Source: Cyanobacteria bacterium UBA791
GTDB taxonomy: Bacteria; Cyanobacteriota; Vampirovibrionia; Gastranaerophilales; Gastranaerophilaceae
DNA: 64,000 nucleotides
Direction: 5' to 3'
Assembly: GCA_002297005.1 (NCBI GenBank)
Contig: DBIX01000068.1
Location: forward strand, 1 to 64,000
In this document: positions 1-8,211 of the stretch, piece by piece
Layout of the letters: every line of letters begins with the position of its first letter
Position numbering within the stretch: the stretch's first letter is position 1
Translations under genes and position numbers: made by a program
Notes under the pieces: model-generated
What the model saw: the letters and a program-made list of their open reading frames with translations, nothing else
Told to the model about the DNA's origin: nothing
Databases searched by the model: none

Positions 1-69
1 TGCAAAAAACGTGAAGATACTCACAAAATGGCTGAAGCTAACAAAGCTTTCGCTCACTACAGATACTAA
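1..69 (+). CDS. C-terminal end of a gene that starts before the window
   Basis: The first 22 codons are open in frame 1 and end with TAA, followed about 22 bases later by a strong terminator hairpin, so this is most likely the 3' end of a real gene. The visible tail is basic and ends in the residues HYRY. It is too short for a family assignment and I do not recognise it. Confidence 0.6.
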   Translation, partial: CKKREDTHKMAEANKAFAHYRY

Positions 70-91
70 TTTAAGTATAGGCATAATAATA

Positions 92-129
92 AAACGAAAA
101 GAGTTCCAGAAATGGAACTCTTTTCGTTT
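92..129 (+). terminator. intrinsic terminator after the first gene
   Basis: A 17-bp perfect stem (92-108 with 113-129) closes a four-base GAAA loop. The A-run on the left arm and T-run on the right arm would let it work in both directions. It separates the upstream partial gene from kdsA. Confidence 0.85.
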
Positions 130-140
130 ATAGAAAAACA

Positions 141-169
141 TTGTCATTGAAATTTTTTTTAGCTAAAAT
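141..169 (+). promoter_or_regulatory. promoter of kdsA, predicted leaderless
   Basis: A -35 TTGTCA (141-146), a 17-bp spacer and a -10 TAAAAT (164-169) precede the kdsA ATG by only nine bases. Transcription should start about two bases before the ATG and there is no Shine-Dalgarno sequence, so the mRNA is probably leaderless. Confidence 0.6.
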
Positions 170-178
170 AAACTTATT

Positions 179-1009
179 ATGATAGACGTTAAGAAAATAA
201 AATTAAAAGATTTTGAAATCGGCGGGGACAAATTGACTATTTTAGCAGGTCCTTGTGCCATTGAAAGTTATGAATGTATGGCAACAGTTGCTGAAAAACT
301 TAAATCTGTTTGCGAAAAATTGGGTATAAATTATGTATTCAAATCTTCTTATGACAAAGCTAACCGCTCAACTATTGACGGTTACAGAGGCTTAGGCATA
401 GAAAAAGGTTTGGAATACTTAGCAAAAATCAAAAAAGAATTTGATTTGCCAATCGTAACAGACGTACATCTTCCACAAGATGCAGAGCGTGTTGCAGAGG
501 TTGCTGATATTATCCAAATTCCAGCTTTTTTATGCAGACAAACTGATTTACTTGTAGCAGCCGCAAAAACAGGTAAAATCGTAAATATAAAAAAAGGTCA
601 ATTCTTAGCACCACAACAAATGAAAGCTTTAGCTCAAAAGGTTACTGATTCAGGTAATGAAAATATTTTATTCACAGAACGTGGTGTAACATTTGGCTAT
701 AACAATCTTGTAACAGATATGCGTGCAATTCCTATGATGCAAATGCTTGGTTATCCAGTTGTATTTGATGCAACACATAGCGTACAAATGCCTGGCACAA
801 ATGGTTGTGCAACAGGTGGCGACAGAAGATGGGTTCCTGTTCTTGCAAAATCAGCTATTGCAGCTGGCGTAAATTCATTGTTCTTTGAAGTTCACCCAGA
901 ACCTGAAAAAGCTCTTTGCGACGGAGATAACATGCTTCCACTTGATAAAGCTGAACATTTATTCAAGGTTTGCAAGGATATTTTTGATATTGTGAGGGCG
1001 GAAGACTAA
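179..1009 (+). CDS. kdsA: 3-deoxy-8-phosphooctulonate synthase (KDO-8-P synthase)
   Basis: Condenses phosphoenolpyruvate with arabinose 5-phosphate to KDO 8-phosphate, the cytoplasmic first step towards the KDO of LPS inner core. The 276-residue length fits the family. Visible hallmarks are LAGPCAIES near residues 22-30, KSSYDKANRS, the NIKKGQFLAP segment, FDATHSVQMPG and the C-terminal EVHPEPE...DGDNML. Cys26 in the PCAIES motif, together with the downstream Asp, matches the metal-dependent class known from Aquifex; the metal-independent class has Asn there. The next gene overlaps its stop by one base, so the two are cotranscribed. Its presence argues for an LPS-type outer membrane. Confidence 0.96.
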   Translation: MIDVKKIKLKDFEIGGDKLTILAGPCAIESYECMATVAEKLKSVCEKLGINYVFKSSYDKANRSTIDGYRGLGIEKGLEYLAKIKKEFDLPIVTDVHLPQDAERVAEVADIIQIPAFLCRQTDLLVAAAKTGKIVNIKKGQFLAPQQMKALAQKVTDSGNENILFTERGVTFGYNNLVTDMRAIPMMQMLGYPVVFDATHSVQMPGTNGCATGGDRRWVPVLAKSAIAAGVNSLFFEVHPEPEKALCDGDNMLPLDKAEHLFKVCKDIFDIVRAED

Positions 1010-1620
1010 TGATATTTAAAAATTTTACAGCAGGAATACTTGGTGCAAACAATTACTTATTAATAGATGAAAAATATAATGAAGCAATTTTAATTGATTG
1101 TTCTGCTCAAACAGATTTTGTAGAAGAACAATTAAAGAAAAACAATGCCGAGTTAAAATATATACTATTAACACACGGTCATTTTGACCACGTTATGGGA
1201 ATTAATGATACAAAAAAACTTCATCCAAAAGTAAAAGTTCTTGCTCATATTGGGGATAAAGACTTGATTGAGGGCATACAAGAATTTATGCACAAATACG
1301 GAATGGGCGAGGCGGAAGTTCCTCAAATTGATGAATACATTCAAGAGGGCGAAATTTGTAACGGCAGAATTAAAATTCTACACACTCCTGGACACACAAA
1401 AGGTAGCGTTTGCTACTTAATTGATGACAATTTGTTTTCAGGTGATACAATATTTTTAGAGTCTGTAGGTAGAACAGATTTAGAGGGCGGAAGTTTTTCT
1501 GAAATCAAATCAAGCATTGAAAACAAGATTTTCACACTTGATGACAAAATTAAAATCTTCCCAGGACACGGTGATTTTACAAGCGTAGAACACGAAAAAA
1601 AATATAATCAATGTTTATAA
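1009..1620 (+). CDS. metallo-beta-lactamase-fold hydrolase, glyoxalase II-like
   Basis: A 203-residue cytoplasmic protein of the glyoxalase II/YcbL type. The dinuclear metal motif THGHFDH (His56, His58, Asp60, His61) is intact, followed by the metal ligands in HTPGHTKGS, FSGDTIF and FPGHGD. The C-terminal substrate domain of true glyoxalase II is missing, so it is more like the short YcbL group, whose natural thioester or other substrates are poorly defined. The ATG overlaps the last base of the kdsA stop and pheS follows after 13 bases, so it sits in the middle of a three-gene operon. No functional link to its neighbours is evident. Confidence 0.88.
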   Translation: MIFKNFTAGILGANNYLLIDEKYNEAILIDCSAQTDFVEEQLKKNNAELKYILLTHGHFDHVMGINDTKKLHPKVKVLAHIGDKDLIEGIQEFMHKYGMGEAEVPQIDEYIQEGEICNGRIKILHTPGHTKGSVCYLIDDNLFSGDTIFLESVGRTDLEGGSFSEIKSSIENKIFTLDDKIKIFPGHGDFTSVEHEKKYNQCL

Positions 1621-1633
1621 ATAGAGGTCAAAA

Positions 1634-2668
1634 ATGAAAAACCAATTAGAAGCAATTTTAAAAAATGCAGAAGCTGATTTAGAAAAAGCTCAAAACATCA
1701 GCGATATTGAAGAAATTAAATTAAAATATTTAAGCAGAAAAGGTGAATTAAATTCAATTAAAAAGAATTTAAAAGACTTGTCAGTAGAAGATAAAAAAGT
1801 TGTAGGTGCTTTTGCAAACGAAGTAGCACAAAAATTAGAAAACGAAGTAAAAGTAAGATATGACGAATTTTATAAAAAAGAATTAGACGAAAAATTAAAA
1901 TGTGAAAAGATTGATGTAACACTTCCTGGTAAAAATATTCCAATGGGAAGAATTCACCCAATCACAGAAACAATCAATGAAATTACTGAAATTTTCCACA
2001 CATTAGGATTTTCAGTAGCTCCAGACAAAAATTCACCAGAAGTTGAAACAGAATATTATCACTTCGACCACTTAAACTTTCCAAAAGACCACCCAGCAAG
2101 AGATATGCAAGATACATTCTACACAACTCTTGCTCCAAACGTAATTTTAAGAGGTCAAACATCAGGTGCACAAGTTCGTGTAATGGAAGATATGAAACCC
2201 CCTATCAGAATTATTGCCCCTGGTAGAGTTTACAGAAACGAAAACGTAAACTCACGTAAAAACAACTTCTTCCACCAAATCGAGGGTTTATATATTGATA
2301 AAAACGTAAGCTTTGGTGATTTGAAAGGTATTTTAAATGAATTTTTAAGACTATATTTTGGTGCATCAAGACCAACAAGATTTAGAAGTTCATTCTTCCC
2401 ATTCACAGAACCATCTGTAGAAATCGACGTTCAATGTATTATGTGCCAAGGGAAAGGTTGCAAAACTTGTTCAGGCACAGGTTGGTTAGAAATCTTAGGT
2501 GCAGGTATGGTTGACGTAAATGTACTTAAAGGTGTAAATATCGACCCAGAAGTATATAGCGGTTTTGCTTTTGGTATGGGCGTTGAAAGACTTGCAATGT
2601 TGAAATATGCAATCGACGATATTAGATTGTTCTTCAACAACGACGAAAGATTCTTGAAACAGTTCTAA
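1634..2668 (+). CDS. pheS: phenylalanine-tRNA ligase alpha subunit
   Basis: Catalytic subunit of the alpha2-beta2 phenylalanyl-tRNA synthetase. The N-terminal coiled coil (about residues 1-90) binds tRNA. The class II core shows motif 2 (GRVYRNENVNSRKNNFFHQIEG) and motif 3 near the C-terminus (FGMGVERLAMLKY). A four-cysteine segment (CIMC...CKTC) before WLEILGAGMV is common in bacterial PheS. At 344 residues it is full length. A good Shine-Dalgarno AGAGG lies ahead of the ATG. Oddly, pheT does not follow: the next genes are a toxin-antitoxin pair, so the beta subunit must be encoded elsewhere. Confidence 0.97.
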   Translation: MKNQLEAILKNAEADLEKAQNISDIEEIKLKYLSRKGELNSIKKNLKDLSVEDKKVVGAFANEVAQKLENEVKVRYDEFYKKELDEKLKCEKIDVTLPGKNIPMGRIHPITETINEITEIFHTLGFSVAPDKNSPEVETEYYHFDHLNFPKDHPARDMQDTFYTTLAPNVILRGQTSGAQVRVMEDMKPPIRIIAPGRVYRNENVNSRKNNFFHQIEGLYIDKNVSFGDLKGILNEFLRLYFGASRPTRFRSSFFPFTEPSVEIDVQCIMCQGKGCKTCSGTGWLEILGAGMVDVNVLKGVNIDPEVYSGFAFGMGVERLAMLKYAIDDIRLFFNNDERFLKQF

Positions 2669-2683
2669 AAATATAAAAAACAT

Positions 2684-2706
2684 ACAAAATATAGTTTATA
2701 TTTTGT
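2684..2706 (+). terminator. weak AT-rich hairpin after pheS
   Basis: Ten-bp stem of A/T-rich bases (2684-2693 with 2697-2706) just downstream of pheS, followed by a few T residues. The palindromic operator 15 bases further on may contribute to termination. Confidence 0.4.
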
Positions 2707-2720
2707 TATAGGCTTTAATT

Positions 2721-2843
2721 TCAGGTATATTACTGTACGGTAATATACCTGAAAAAATATAACTATATTTTTTAAATATTACCGTATGGGAATATTTACT
2801 TGACAACACAAATATAATTTTGTAATATTACAGTACGGTAATA
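2721..2843 (+). promoter_or_regulatory. hipBA promoter with three HipB-type operators
   Basis: Three palindromes share the plan TATTAC-NGTANG-GTAATA. Operator 1 (2721-2752) is perfect, with 13-bp arms around a 6-bp centre. Operator 2 (2773-2798) has one mismatch. Operator 3 (2826-2843) has 6-bp arms and ends three bases before the hipB ATG. A consensus promoter lies among them: -35 TTGACA at 2800-2805, 17-bp spacer, -10 TAATAT at 2823-2828. Operator 3 therefore covers the -10 region and start site, which fits autorepression by the antitoxin or antitoxin-toxin complex as known for hip operons. Confidence 0.8.
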
Positions 2844-2846
2844 ATC

Positions 2847-3062
2847 ATGAAACAAATACTTAAAACTACAGAAGATATTGGACAATTAATAAGATCACTT
2901 AGAAAACAACAAAATTTAACTCAACAACAGTTGGCACAGTTGTCTAATGTAGGAACACGTTTTTTATCAGATATTGAAAATGGTAAACAAACTTGTGAAA
3001 TAGGCAAAGTTTTAAAAATTTTTACTAACCTAGGAATCAATATTGAGGCAACTTATGACTAA
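2847..3062 (+). CDS. hipB: HipB-like XRE-family antitoxin and repressor
   Basis: A 71-residue helix-turn-helix protein (QNLTQQQLAQLSNVGTRFLSDIENGKQT is the Cro/C1-type HTH). HipB proteins neutralise the HipA kinase and repress their own operon. The position directly upstream of and overlapping hipA, plus three palindromic operators, support this role. No Shine-Dalgarno is visible and the predicted leader is only about a dozen bases. It is an antitoxin-sized protein with no other domain. Confidence 0.85.
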   Translation: MKQILKTTEDIGQLIRSLRKQQNLTQQQLAQLSNVGTRFLSDIENGKQTCEIGKVLKIFTNLGINIEATYD

Positions 3063-4224
3063 AGAATTATCTGTCCGCCTTAATGGAATTCAGGTTGGAA
3101 TACTAAACTTAGTAAAAGGTAAAATGGAATTTACCTATGATAAAAATACTAAATCTCAAATTTCGTTGAGTTTGCCTATACAAAATGAAAGCTTTAAAGA
3201 AAAAGTTTGCAGAGCCTATTTTGGAGGTTTACTGCCTGAAAATATAAATATTAGAGAAAAATTAGCACAAAAATATAATCTTAATATTAACAACGATTTT
3301 AAACTTCTAGAAGAAATAGGTCGAGATTGTGCTGGAGCAATCTCATTTCATAAAATTTCAGAACCAGAGAAAAAAGAAGAGTATCTTGAAATAAAAGGAA
3401 AACCTCTTTCAGAAGAAGAAATAAAAAGATTTATAGAAGAACTTCCATATAAACCATATATGGGAAATAGGATTTCATTAGCAGGTGCTCAAGAAAAAAC
3501 AGCAATTTGCCTAATTAACAATGAAATTGCACTACCTATTGAAGATTTTCCTACTACACATATTTTAAAAACTGCGATACCAAAATATGAACAATCAATA
3601 GAAAACGAATACATCTGCATGAAAGCAGCTCAAGAAATAGGTCTTGACGTAGCATCAGTAGAAATTCGAAAAATTAGTGACCTAAAATTTCTATTAGTTA
3701 AAAGATTTGATAGAGAAATAAAAGAAAACAAAATCAAAAGAGTTTTACAAGAGGATTTTGCACAAAGTCTTGGTATCCAATCGAGAAACAAGTATGATAT
3801 TACTTTCAAGGATTGTTTAAAGGTTTTAAATCAACTAAAACCACCTGCCATTCAAAAAACAAAATTTATTAAACAAGTAGTTTATAATTATTTAATTGGA
3901 AATACAGATGCACACGGTAAGAATTTTTCAATTTTCTTAGATTCTAGAACCTTAACACCAGCTTATGATTTATTATGTTCTAGCGTGTATGATTGTGACC
4001 AAAGAATTGCAATGAAAATTGGCAAAGCACGATATTATAAAGATGTAACAGAAAAAGATTGGGTAAAATTTTCACAAGATTTAGATGTTTCTCCAAAATT
4101 TGTAAAAACAGAATTAGAAAGACAAAAACAAATTTTACCAAAAGTTATAGAAAATATCGTAAAAGAACTAGATACAAAAATAGGATATAAAATTTTAGAA
4201 ATAGTACAAAATAATTGTATATAA
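3055..4224 (+). CDS. hipA: HipA-like serine/threonine kinase toxin
   Basis: HipA kinases phosphorylate cytoplasmic targets (glutamyl-tRNA synthetase in E. coli) and cause growth arrest. The N-terminal couple_hipA subdomain (about 1-100) is followed by the HipA kinase fold. The SLAGAQEKTA loop, the Lys in FLLVKRFDRE, the catalytic NTDAHGKNFS and the AYDLLC metal motif are all present, so it looks active. I chose ATG 3055 (389 residues) rather than the in-frame TTG at 3043, because GAGG at 3045-3048 is correctly spaced for 3055 and the resulting ATGACTAA overlap with hipB is typical of coupled genes. It is inserted between pheS and convergent uvrB. Confidence 0.88.
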   Translation: MTKELSVRLNGIQVGILNLVKGKMEFTYDKNTKSQISLSLPIQNESFKEKVCRAYFGGLLPENINIREKLAQKYNLNINNDFKLLEEIGRDCAGAISFHKISEPEKKEEYLEIKGKPLSEEEIKRFIEELPYKPYMGNRISLAGAQEKTAICLINNEIALPIEDFPTTHILKTAIPKYEQSIENEYICMKAAQEIGLDVASVEIRKISDLKFLLVKRFDREIKENKIKRVLQEDFAQSLGIQSRNKYDITFKDCLKVLNQLKPPAIQKTKFIKQVVYNYLIGNTDAHGKNFSIFLDSRTLTPAYDLLCSSVYDCDQRIAMKIGKARYYKDVTEKDWVKFSQDLDVSPKFVKTELERQKQILPKVIENIVKELDTKIGYKILEIVQNNCI

Positions 4225-4245
4225 AATAATTAAAAGTCACGTATT

Positions 4246-6228
4246 TTATACCATTTCACGCAATTTTTTTAGTTGGTCTCGGATTTGTGCTGCACGTTCA
4301 AAATCAAGTATTTTTGCTGCTTTTTTCATATCTTTTTCAAGTTTATCAATTAATTTTGGCAAATCTTTTTTATCAATACCAAGTTCAACCATTTCTTCTG
4401 CAACAATATCTTCCAAGTTTCTATAGCTTGCGACAAGTGCAAGAAGATTATTTTCTATCGGTTTTTTAATAGTTTGAGGAATAATTCCGTACTTGTCATT
4501 ATATTCCATTTGAAGTTTACGACGACGTTCTGTTTCATCGATAGCTTGTTTCATTGAATCTGTCATAACATCTGCGTACATAATAACTTCACCGCAAGAG
4601 TTACGAGCAGCACGACCTATTGTTTGAATTAAACTTGTTTCTGAACGTAAAAAGCCCTCTTTATCAGCATCCATAATTGCAACAAGTGAAACTTCTGGAA
4701 TATCAAGCCCCTCTCTTAAAAGGTTTACACCTACAAGAACATCAAATTCACCAAGTCTTAAATCACGCAGAATTTCAATACGTTCTATTGATTTAACCTC
4801 ACTATGCAAATATCTAACTTTTATTCCCTCTGATAAGAAGAAGTCTGTTAAATCCTCTGCCATACGTTTTGTAAGTGTCGTAATCAAAACTCTTTCGTCT
4901 TTTTCTGCACGTTTTTTAATTTCTGTCATCAAATCTGTAATTTGATTTTCAATAGGACGAACAGAAATTTTAGGGTCAACAAGTCCAGTTGGACGAATAA
5001 TTTGTTCAACTATTTGAGAAGAAGTTTCTCTTTCAAATTCTGCAGGTGTCGCTGAAATATAGATTTTTTGCCCAACTTTTTCAAAAAACTCTTTATTTTT
5101 AAGTGGTCTATTATCCTTTGCACAAGGTAATCTAAACCCATATTCTATCAAGGTATCTTTTCTAGATGCATCACCGTGGCTCATACCTTTTATTTGAGGT
5201 AAGGTTACGTGAGATTCATCAATTACAGTAAGAAAATCACCTCTAAAATAATCTAACAAGGTTGCTGGAGCAGAACCCACAGGACGACGTTCAATTATAC
5301 GGGAATAATTTTCAATACCTGAACAGTAGCCCATTTCCTTAATCATTTCAATATCATATTTTACACGTTGCTCAAGTCTTTGAGCCTCAATTAATTTATT
5401 ATTTTTTTCTAACTCTACAAGTCTATTTTTCAATTCTTGTTTAATCAAACTAATCGTTTCATCCACATTTTCATCATAAGAAATATAGTGAACCGCCGGA
5501 TAAATCACAACATTTTTAGGTATTTCAAGAATTTCACCTGTCACACCATCAATTTTTGTAATCTTTTCTACTTCGTCACCAAAGAACGAAACTCTTGTAA
5601 TAGCCTTTTCGTAAGATGGCATAATTTCAACAATATCACCTCTAGCTCTGAAATTTGCACGTTCTAGAGCAACATCATTTCTTGTATATTGAACAGAAAC
5701 GAGATGTTTTAATAAATCTTCTCTTGATAATTCATCGCCCACGTGAATATCTATAGCACCTTTAAAATAGTTTTCAGGTAAACCCAAACCATAAATACAA
5801 CTAACAGATGCAACGACAATTACATCATTTCTTTCATACAAACTACGAGTTGTATTATGACGCAAACGGTCAATCTCATCATTGATACTTGCAGATTTTT
5901 CAATATATGTATCAGTTCTTGGAATATATGCTTCCGGTTGATAATAATCATAATAAGAAATAAAATATTCTACTGCATTCTCAGGAAAAAGTTCTTTAAA
6001 CTCATTATATAATTGAGCGGCAAGAGTTTTGTTATGAGCAATAATAAGAGTAGGTTTTTGAACCTGCTCAATTACATTTGCAATAGTAAAAGTTTTACCA
6101 GAACCTGTAATACCCAATAAAATTTGAGTATCAAAACCCTTATTTATACCATCAACAAGTTTTTCGATAGCCTTTGGCTGATCTCCTGAGGGTTTGTATT
6201 TAGAAGATATTTTAAATTTCTTATCCAT
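4246..6228 (-). CDS. uvrB: UvrABC system protein B
   Basis: Damage-verification helicase of nucleotide excision repair, loaded by UvrA and then binding UvrC. The 660-residue protein has the Walker A GITGSGKT at about residues 39-46, the beta-hairpin [12 protein letters not shown] that inserts between DNA strands, the helicase motif DESH, the QTIGRAARN motif VI and a C-terminal UVR domain ([14 protein letters not shown]) that contacts UvrC. It is monocistronic and convergent with hipA. A -10-like box lies six bases upstream of its ATG (6235-6240) without a Shine-Dalgarno, so a leaderless transcript is likely. Confidence 0.98.
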   Translation of the reverse strand: MDKKFKISSKYKPSGDQPKAIEKLVDGINKGFDTQILLGITGSGKTFTIANVIEQVQKPTLIIAHNKTLAAQLYNEFKELFPENAVEYFISYYDYYQPEAYIPRTDTYIEKSASINDEIDRLRHNTTRSLYERNDVIVVASVSCIYGLGLPENYFKGAIDIHVGDELSREDLLKHLVSVQYTRNDVALERANFRARGDIVEIMPSYEKAITRVSFFGDEVEKITKIDGVTGEILEIPKNVVIYPAVHYISYDENVDETISLIKQELKNRLVELEKNNKLIEAQRLEQRVKYDIEMIKEMGYCSGIENYSRIIERRPVGSAPATLLDYFRGDFLTVIDESHVTLPQIKGMSHGDASRKDTLIEYGFRLPCAKDNRPLKNKEFFEKVGQKIYISATPAEFERETSSQIVEQIIRPTGLVDPKISVRPIENQITDLMTEIKKRAEKDERVLITTLTKRMAEDLTDFFLSEGIKVRYLHSEVKSIERIEILRDLRLGEFDVLVGVNLLREGLDIPEVSLVAIMDADKEGFLRSETSLIQTIGRAARNSCGEVIMYADVMTDSMKQAIDETERRRKLQMEYNDKYGIIPQTIKKPIENNLLALVASYRNLEDIVAEEMVELGIDKKDLPKLIDKLEKDMKKAAKILDFERAAQIRDQLKKLREMV

Positions 6229-6234
6229 AAGATT

Positions 6235-6266
6235 ATTTTATATCAATTAGAAAAAATCTTCCACAA
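6235..6266 (-). promoter_or_regulatory. uvrB promoter, predicted leaderless
   Basis: On the minus strand a -10 TAAAAT (6235-6240, or overlapping TATAAA 6237-6242) ends six bases before the uvrB ATG. A poor -35 TTGTGG lies at 6261-6266 (18-bp spacing to TATAAA). Start of transcription should coincide with the ATG. Confidence 0.45.
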
Positions 6267-6335
6267 TATGCAGTATTTACATGCTTTTTTAAATTTGATA
6301 ACATAATCATGTAAGAGAAAGTGTAGTGAAATATA

Positions 6336-6524
6336 ATGGCTTTTTTATTCGTAAACAGACATTCTAACGCAGTAAAACAAGAAACAGAAGCAGACAAAAT
6401 AAAGGATGCAAGAACACAACAAATTAGAGAAGCTTTGAAAAGCTACATCCATAAAAACAATATGGAAAACGCAATAGCTAAAGAAAAGAATGCTAATATC
6501 TTAAACTCTTTGCTAGAAGACTAA
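6336..6524 (+). CDS. small protein related to the ribbon-helix-helix protein downstream
   Basis: A 62-residue ORF whose second half (QIREALKSYIHKN...AKEKNANILNSLLED) aligns with the RHH protein encoded at 6748-6939 (LIREALRTYIHKN...AADKNAQILDALLD), including the same spacing and C-terminal end. Its first 25 residues do not keep the beta-strand/first-helix pattern of an RHH DNA-binding domain. It may be a diverged paralogue that dimerises without normal DNA contacts, or a decaying copy. No clear Shine-Dalgarno is seen; a hairpin terminator follows at 6551-6578. The homology in the C-terminal half makes me think it is or was coding. Confidence 0.6.
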   Translation: MAFLFVNRHSNAVKQETEADKIKDARTQQIREALKSYIHKNNMENAIAKEKNANILNSLLED

Positions 6525-6550
6525 ATTTTTATCAAATCAAAAAACAATCC

Positions 6551-6578
6551 AAATCGGCAGTTATAAAACTGTCGATTT
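6551..6578 (+). terminator. hairpin after the first small RHH-like gene
   Basis: Ten-bp stem (6551-6560 with 6569-6578, one G-T pair) shortly after the stop of the 62-residue ORF. There is no long T-run, so efficiency is uncertain. Confidence 0.5.
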
Positions 6579-6610
6579 CCGTATGTATACATGTTTAAGA
6601 CATGTTACAA

Positions 6611-6644
6611 GAGGCAAAACCGTGTTATAACACGATTTCGCCTC
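6611..6644. repeat. palindrome between the two RHH-like genes
   Basis: An imperfect 16-bp inverted repeat (gaggc...gcctc, two mismatches) centred on TTATAA. It resembles the small palindromic elements found elsewhere in the window and could be an extra terminator or an operator for the adjacent RHH protein. Confidence 0.5.
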
Positions 6645-6747
6645 ATATTCAAAATTAAATTTCACAAAAAAGGCAATAATTTTTGAGAAAAATACTTTAT
6701 ATAGATGTAAGGAAATTATACAGAGGTAAATTTAGGAGTTTATATAT

Positions 6748-6939
6748 ATGGCAAGAGTTTTGGTTTCAATGCCCGAAGAATTTTTAAACAGAATTGATAA
6801 AGTTGCTGGTAACGAAAGTCGTTCTCGTTCAGAACTTATTCGTGAAGCTCTAAGAACATATATTCATAAAAATGATACAACAAGACACACTGTTGCAGCA
6901 GATAAAAATGCACAAATTCTTGATGCTTTGTTGGATTAA
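6748..6939 (+). CDS. CopG/NikR-type ribbon-helix-helix DNA-binding protein
   Basis: A 63-residue protein with a canonical RHH domain: beta-strand RVLVSMPEEFLNRID (about residues 3-17), then helices with SRSELIREALRTYI (about 26-39). These proteins bind DNA as dimers, usually as repressors. An excellent Shine-Dalgarno AGGAG precedes the ATG. No toxin gene is adjacent, so it is not an obvious antitoxin; autoregulation or regulation of another locus is more likely. A paralogous ORF with a changed N-terminus lies just upstream. An unusual nested terminator follows. Confidence 0.85.
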   Translation: MARVLVSMPEEFLNRIDKVAGNESRSRSELIREALRTYIHKNDTTRHTVAADKNAQILDALLD

Positions 6940-6982
6940 AAAAGTTTTTAAATGACGGAAGAAATTAATATTTGGAAAATAG

Positions 6983-7059
6983 GGTAAATAAATTTAGGTA
7001 AGTAATTTAATAAAATGGGACTTTTAAAAGTCCTATTTTTTTGCGTAAATTTATTTACC
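6983..7059 (+). terminator. nested terminator: hairpin inside a perfect 14-bp inverted repeat
   Basis: The inner hairpin (about 7015-7036, gggactttt/aaaagtcc) is followed by a run of T and is a standard intrinsic terminator. It is enclosed by an outer perfect inverted repeat, 6983-6996 with 7046-7059. The outer arms could give a second, longer stem or mark the ends of a small inserted element. Confidence 0.7.
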
Positions 7060-7060
7060 T

Positions 7061-7380
7061 TTTGTTGGGGTAGACACTACGTTTTCTTTTATCCGTAAGG
7101 CATTAAACCGGATAACACCTTACGGCTTAAAGTCAACTACGGAGACAGGCTCACAAGTTTCGCCATAACTCAACTGTTCTCTTTGTCAAAACTCAACATA
7201 CAAAAACTTCAAAACTTGCCATACCTTTTGTGTCATTCTGAATTTATTTCAGAATCTTACCAACGAGGAATTTCAACATACTACGAAAATAATCCTTCTC
7301 GTTAAACTTACACATTTTTAGCTAGTAAGGTCCTGAAACAAGTTCAGGACGACAATATTTTTCTCCAATTAATTACACTT
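7061..7380. repeat. gene-free spacer with dispersed palindromic repeats
   Basis: No convincing ORF lies between 7061 and 7502. The spacer holds a CCGTAAGG/CCTTACGG inverted repeat (7093-7125) and two copies of a small dispersed palindrome: 7231-7262 (core gtcattctgaa...ttcagaatcttacc) and, in opposite orientation, 7329-7354 (ggtcctgaaacaagttcagg). The first copy is preceded by a segment tgccatacctttt that also precedes a copy near 11040. Base composition is less AT-rich than the surrounding genes. Confidence 0.7.
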
Positions 7381-7502
7381 TAAGAATGTGTGTCATATTA
7401 AACATTTTAATTAAACATTTTAATTCAACACGATACAATATAAAAGTCGGGTTCAATGAAATTGTTGAACCCGACCTACTTTTTATATATTTTTTTGAAA
7501 CC

Positions 7503-7970
7503 TTAATATCTATAACAAGTTGGGTCATCATCGCAACCAGGAGTAGAGAAGAATTCACCGATTTTTTGGAATATACTTTTACCATTTCTTGCTGGTTTTG
7601 TCAAAAGAGTTTTTGTTTCTTTAGTTTTAGGCTCTAAAGCTTTTTCAATAACTTCAATCAATTTATCAGGAACAACCTTGTTACCATCTCTATGTCCTGA
7701 ATCTAATTCAATATCTGAATGTTTCTTTTTTGGATTATGGATAAAAAATGTTGAGTAATCATTATCATTTGGATTTTTCTTTGACTCTTTTTTTTCATAA
7801 ATTTCAAGGACATCACCCTTTGAAACAGTTCCCAATTTACATAAAAGTTTATTAAAATCTTTCTTTTGATTTTCTCCCATATTATCCGTAAACTTTTTAA
7901 ATTCTTCATTTCGTTTAATTTTTGCATTAAAATTTGGATTTGCAACACTTGGATTTACACTAATGTTCAT
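7503..7970 (-). CDS. unknown protein of 155 residues
   Basis: I do not recognise a family. The ATG at 7970 is chosen because it has a purine-rich AGGAAAGG upstream; the longer ORF to 8045 would add an unlikely hydrophobic leader. The N-terminus (MNISVNPSVANPNFNAKI) resembles the short leader of other unknown proteins in this lineage, including the ORF at the end of this window (VNFKG). The middle is highly charged (KKESKKNPNDND), followed by a segment EKALEPKTKETKTLL. The C-terminus has GCDDDPTCYRY with two cysteines. No membrane segment. Monocistronic, with repeat-rich spacers on both sides. Confidence 0.7.
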   Translation of the reverse strand: MNISVNPSVANPNFNAKIKRNEEFKKFTDNMGENQKKDFNKLLCKLGTVSKGDVLEIYEKKESKKNPNDNDYSTFFIHNPKKKHSDIELDSGHRDGNKVVPDKLIEVIEKALEPKTKETKTLLTKPARNGKSIFQKIGEFFSTPGCDDDPTCYRY

Positions 7971-8064
7971 AATACTATTTACCTTTCCTACACATATTAC
8001 ACACTTATAATACATGTAAGTAAAAAACAACCTAAAAATTGCCAAACGCAGTCATAGTGCCCCT

Positions 8065-8089
8065 CATATCATATCATATCATATCATAT
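8065..8089. repeat. five tandem copies of CATAT
   Basis: A perfect pentanucleotide tandem repeat, five units, in the 241-base spacer between the minus-strand unknown gene and trkA. It lies about 85 bases upstream of the trkA -35 box. Apart from this repeat and the trkA promoter I see nothing else in the spacer. Confidence 0.85.
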
Positions 8090-8173
8090 AGTGATTATAA
8101 CTAGGTTTTAGACATTTTAAATTCATGTTTACATTCGTTTACAAATACACTTCATTATTATCTTTATTCTAAT

Positions 8174-8202
8174 TTGACGTACAAATATTTTTAGAGTAAA
8201 TT
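8174..8202 (+). promoter_or_regulatory. trkA promoter, predicted leaderless
   Basis: -35 TTGACG (8174-8179), 17-bp spacer, -10 TAAATT (8197-8202), then nine bases to the ATG. No Shine-Dalgarno is present. The start site should be 2-3 bases before the ATG. Confidence 0.6.
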
Positions 8203-8211
8203 AACTATGTT

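Noticed and set aside
7386..7637. Plus-strand ORF overlapping the unknown gene at 7503-7970
   Set aside because: Low-complexity, Phe/Ile-rich translation without Shine-Dalgarno; the minus-strand gene has better composition and a ribosome-binding site.
7970..8045. Longer start for the unknown gene at 8045
   Set aside because: The extension is hydrophobic and aromatic without a ribosome-binding site, while ATG 7970 has one.
8065..8089. Tandem CATAT repeat as a CRISPR-like array
   Set aside because: Units are only 5 bases long with no spacers; it is a simple tandem repeat.
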